From Episyrphus balteatus (Eukaryota > Arthropoda > Insecta > Diptera > Syrphidae): DNA of 64,000 nt. The stretch spans positions 108,464,288-108,528,287 of the forward strand of contig NC_079135.1 in assembly GCF_945859705.1 (NCBI RefSeq), read 5' to 3'. Shown piece after piece: positions 60,967 through 64,000 of this stretch. The translations under genes were made by a program, and so were the position numbers. The notes under the pieces were generated by a model. The model worked only from the letters and a program-made list of their open reading frames with translations, was not told the DNA's origin and did no database searches. Positions within the stretch are counted from its first letter, which is position 1. Every line of letters begins with the position of its first letter.

Positions 60967-62989
60967 ACTTTCGAAATTTCCTCTAATATTGGAAAAAATT
61001 TAGACGAAAGATCAAAATAGTCTGGCAACTCTTAAAGACCAAAAATTGTATCTAAGTCAGAAGCCTATGAATAAAACTTGTAAAATTGAGCCTGCTGCAC
61101 AAGGTGCTGCTCCATGTCGTCGTCGTCGTCACTACTGCCGCTGCCACCGCCACAAGTTTCAGTCGATGCTAGTAGAGAGTAGTGTCAGAGTAACGACTTA
61201 ACATTAAGAAGGTCTCTGGCATTTAATGTTGGCAACAAGTTAGTTAGTTGTGTTGTTGCTGGTGCTGGTGGTGGTATTCGATTACATAACCTTCTTGGTG
61301 CCCCGTCTCCACAAGTGGGTTGCAATATCTAAAGAACTGCAACTTGAAAACAACCAATTCCACAATTCACTGTTATCGGATAATATTGATTGGCAGGCAT
61401 TTAAACTAAACAAAAAACAAAAAAAAAAAAAAAAAAAAACATCCAACAAGGAACGATAATAAACGGGTTGTTCAAGAACTGGGTGTTCCAAAGAGCCTTT
61501 CCCTTACTCGAGGCTATAATGTTGTTAAGCTTCTTTTTTTTTTGTTTTCGTTGTTCTTTAAGTTTCCTTGCTTACTTTTTTTTTGTATGTTTTTAGTAGT
61601 TATTGGAATCACTTTATTTAAGAGAAGCAATAAAACGTATATTGTCTCTTCCTGGAGTAATTTTTGTTCTATATAGGAAGGCAGTGCAGGGAATTGATGG
61701 CAAGGCAATAGGGTTTTAGTTTTATTGCTCCCTTATTGCACTGGAATTTAAAAAGATTCTTTTGTTTGATAAGAGAGAATTATATATTTGAACTCGGTGG
61801 TCGTCACTTAAGACATCTGCTAGTTCAACGAATGACGTGCAGTTTTGTGTTTAAATAAATTTATGCGATGCGGTCTGGCGGAGAGCCTAAGTGAATACAT
61901 TGGATATATTCAATGGCATTTTGTGCACTTGAATTTTTGGCTTTGACTTTCAAAGTTAGCATTCATAGGTAATTAAGAAGTGCGATTTATGTATATGTGG
62001 GAAAATTTTTCTGTTCGAGTACTTAAAAGTCACTTGTACTTACTAAAGGTCGCAACTACATTCCAGTTTGGTTCGTGGCTAGATATCTGCAGCTCAGCCC
62101 ATCAAGTTAGTTGAGTTTGTTCTCCACTTCAGTACGCAACTTAAAATTACGTCTGCCACGTGGTTCACCGGTGTTGGATACAAAAATTCGTTAGGGGTTG
62201 GTGTGACGTTGTTCAAACGGTTTTCAGGTCTAAGCCACAATATTTTCAGATTTCTAAAAGCTGAAACTTAGCACGTTACCGATGCACAATAGAACGAATT
62301 TTATTCGAAGCATCTTTCTCTAAAAACAATTCAATAGTTTTTCATCCGCTCTTGTCAATGTTAATGCCACCGCTGCATACAGCTAGACTAAGGTGTTACA
62401 GACAGGGCCCGATGTAAGATTTTTGCCGCCCTTCAAAATTAACTTAAAAGGCATACAAAAAGTTATTGCAACCGAATGTTTGCAATAACTTGTTCAAAAA
62501 TTTCTCCGAAACTACTTCTTTTACTACATTTAAATAACTGTTTTATTATTCATACACGGAGAAAAAAAAGACATGCTAAAAAATGGAATTTTTATTAAAC
62601 TAAGCCGAGTTATGTATTAAATTATTAAAATTAAATGAATTTCACTTTGATTTAAAAACGGTTTAAACAGATTATAATATAAGAGATCTAATTATTCTTA
62701 GAAGATAAATTTAAGAATCTTGATTCTAAGCGCCTTATTTGTCTCTTTGTCTCTTTTCAAAGAAATGATTAAATCAATGAAAATAAAAAATCAATTTCTT
62801 ATAATTTTAATTAGCAACAAAATGAATAAATCCATTCTTGAAAATAAAAAAAAAATTTAGTAAAAATATTATTTTTAGGTGAAATATTTTTATTAAGAAA
62901 TAAAGTGCCTAAAATCTTTGCACTTTTTGCTCTGCAAAAGCTTTAATTATTATTTCTGTCAAATTTATATCGTCTGCACAACGCCAAAA
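60967..62989. other. Unique-looking non-coding stretch
   Basis: Contains a (GTC)5-type run near 61116-61130, a GGTGCTGGTGGTGG stretch at about 61260 and A-rich tracts (61408-61440). CAGGGCCCGATGTAAGA at 62405 may be the end of another hAT. No convincing ORF. Confidence 0.35.
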
Positions 62990-62997
62990 CCGCGAAC

Positions 62998-63481
62998 CAG
63001 GGCTACCTTCGTAGATTTTCAAAAAGAGGCCAAAAAAGAGGATTATGATTAAAAAAAGAGGCCCCCATAAAAAAAATGTGAGAATAGAGTAAGTTAAGTA
63101 CGACAGTCACACGAAATACCTCATTTGCGTCTTTTCCGAACCGCAACACAAGGTTTGTGTTAGCACAATTTTTTAAAATTAAAATTGTATTAAAATATTC
63201 ATCAAAAATAAGCTTATAAAAATCAAATCAGCGCCAACAATAACGTATATATATTTTACAATTGAATCGTTATAAGTGAAAGTGGTATAGGTAACATTTT
63301 CCTTGATTTTAAAAAATATGTCAATTTTTTTAATTAAAGGTACTTAATTTTAAAAAAGAGGAAAAAGAGGAACCAAAATATCAAAAAGAGGGTTTTTGAC
63401 AATTTTTAAAAAGTGGAGGGAAAGTGGATTGGGTGACAAAAAGAGGAAAAAAGCCTCTTTAGAGGCTCAAAGGTAGCCCTG
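62998..63481. mobile_element. hAT MITE (484 bp), TSD CCGCGAAC
   Basis: Termini CAGGGCTACCTT / AAGGTAGCCCTG, flanked by a perfect 8-bp duplication (62990-62997, 63482-63489). It is filled with AAAAAGAGG words near both ends, probable transposase-binding repeats. No ORF. Confidence 0.9.
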
Positions 63482-63761
63482 CCGCGAACCTGCATTTTTT
63501 TTTAAGAGCATAAAATATCAATTTCCGTTGCACGAGTTTCCATAAGATTGAATGAGTTTACAAAACTTTAAAGCCGTTTTTCTCAAAATTACAATTTTGC
63601 AGATTTGTGGATTTGGCTTTTGTGCCTAAGATACAATAGCAAACGTTTTTGTGTCATGGTAGACCGTATATAGTTTTTAATGATTTTCAATTTGGAAAAT
63701 CTTCGTTCTGCACTTATAACCGTTGGTAATGCCAAGAGAATTCGAAGTACATTACTTTTTT

Positions 63762-64000
63762 ACTTGCGCTCTATAGGGCAAGTATTGGTTTCGTGTCGAA
63801 AAAAAAATTTGAGGTTTTAATCAAAACCAACATTACGATGATGGAGAATTCCAAAAAAGTGGGTCTCGCAATTCCGTCCGTGCGTCTGTACGTCTGTGCG
63901 TCTGTGCGTCCATCTGTACACATTTCCACAGCCTAAATGGGTGGACGGATTTTCTTCAAATTTGGTACAGATGATTTTTATGGAATTTTGAAAGTTCGTT
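63762..64000 (+). repeat. Interspersed repeat family 3, copy 4 (cut by window end)
   Basis: Starts ACTTGCGCTCTATAGGGCAA, then GAGAATTCCAAAAAAGTGGG, a CGTCTGTGCGTCTGT tract in place of (CTGT)n, and CAGCCTAAATGGG. It continues past the edge. Confidence 0.75.

Noticed and set aside
62119..62160. Core promoter (TTCAGTAC with a downstream element)
   Set aside because: The initiator is fair but the bases at +28 to +32 do not match a DPE and no exon follows.
1..64000. Bacterial defence or biosynthetic system
   Set aside because: All genes are spliced animal genes or eukaryotic transposons; there are no operons or ribosome-binding sites.

Overview
The window is nuclear DNA of an insect, most consistent with a brachyceran fly. 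It is AT-rich. The genes have short spliced exons with GT..AG introns. The protein families are animal ones (ASCC2, farnesol-dehydrogenase-like SDRs, CRAL-TRIO proteins). The mobile DNA is of insect type: copia, mariner, hAT, Mutator-like, TWA-target MITEs and non-LTR retrotransposons. Nothing prokaryotic was seen. The species cannot be named from the sequence alone.

Layout. 1-3,200: miniature and foldback transposons carrying twelve exact TATCGATA (DRE) motifs. 3,216-8,393: a complete eight-exon ASCC2 gene (760 aa) with a 580-bp TTTTA microsatellite in one intron. 8,800-10,580: a MITE and anonymous sequence. 10,835-28,057: four paralogous short-chain dehydrogenase genes (three on +, one on -, the last two head to head), split by a 1.9-kb foldback of 165-bp repeats, a four-level transposon nest built around a copia element, and a 1.95-kb near-perfect palindrome. 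28,100-34,400: mariner and LINE remnants. 34,429-35,470 and 43,339-44,381: two CRAL-TRIO (alpha-tocopherol-transfer-protein-like) genes. The first has a rewritten C-terminus and the second is a pseudogene. Between them lie two more nests: Mutator-like > hAT > LINE, and an interspersed repeat > hAT made of CCCGGGTA repeats.

44,400-64,000 is gene-poor. A strong Inr+DPE core promoter at 47,274 and two tiny coding exons (48,026-48,058 and 48,285-48,320) suggest the 5' end of a long gene running off the right edge. The remaining space holds further hAT, MITE and foldback copies and a 19-bp TGACAG array.

The SDR cluster looks like local tandem duplication of one three-exon gene: splice sites fall at the same codons in every copy. 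These genes probably act on terpenoid or other lipid alcohols with NADP(H). ASCC2 is unrelated housekeeping machinery. Most non-coding bases can be assigned to mobile elements, several with exact target-site duplications and with empty sites found elsewhere in the same window.
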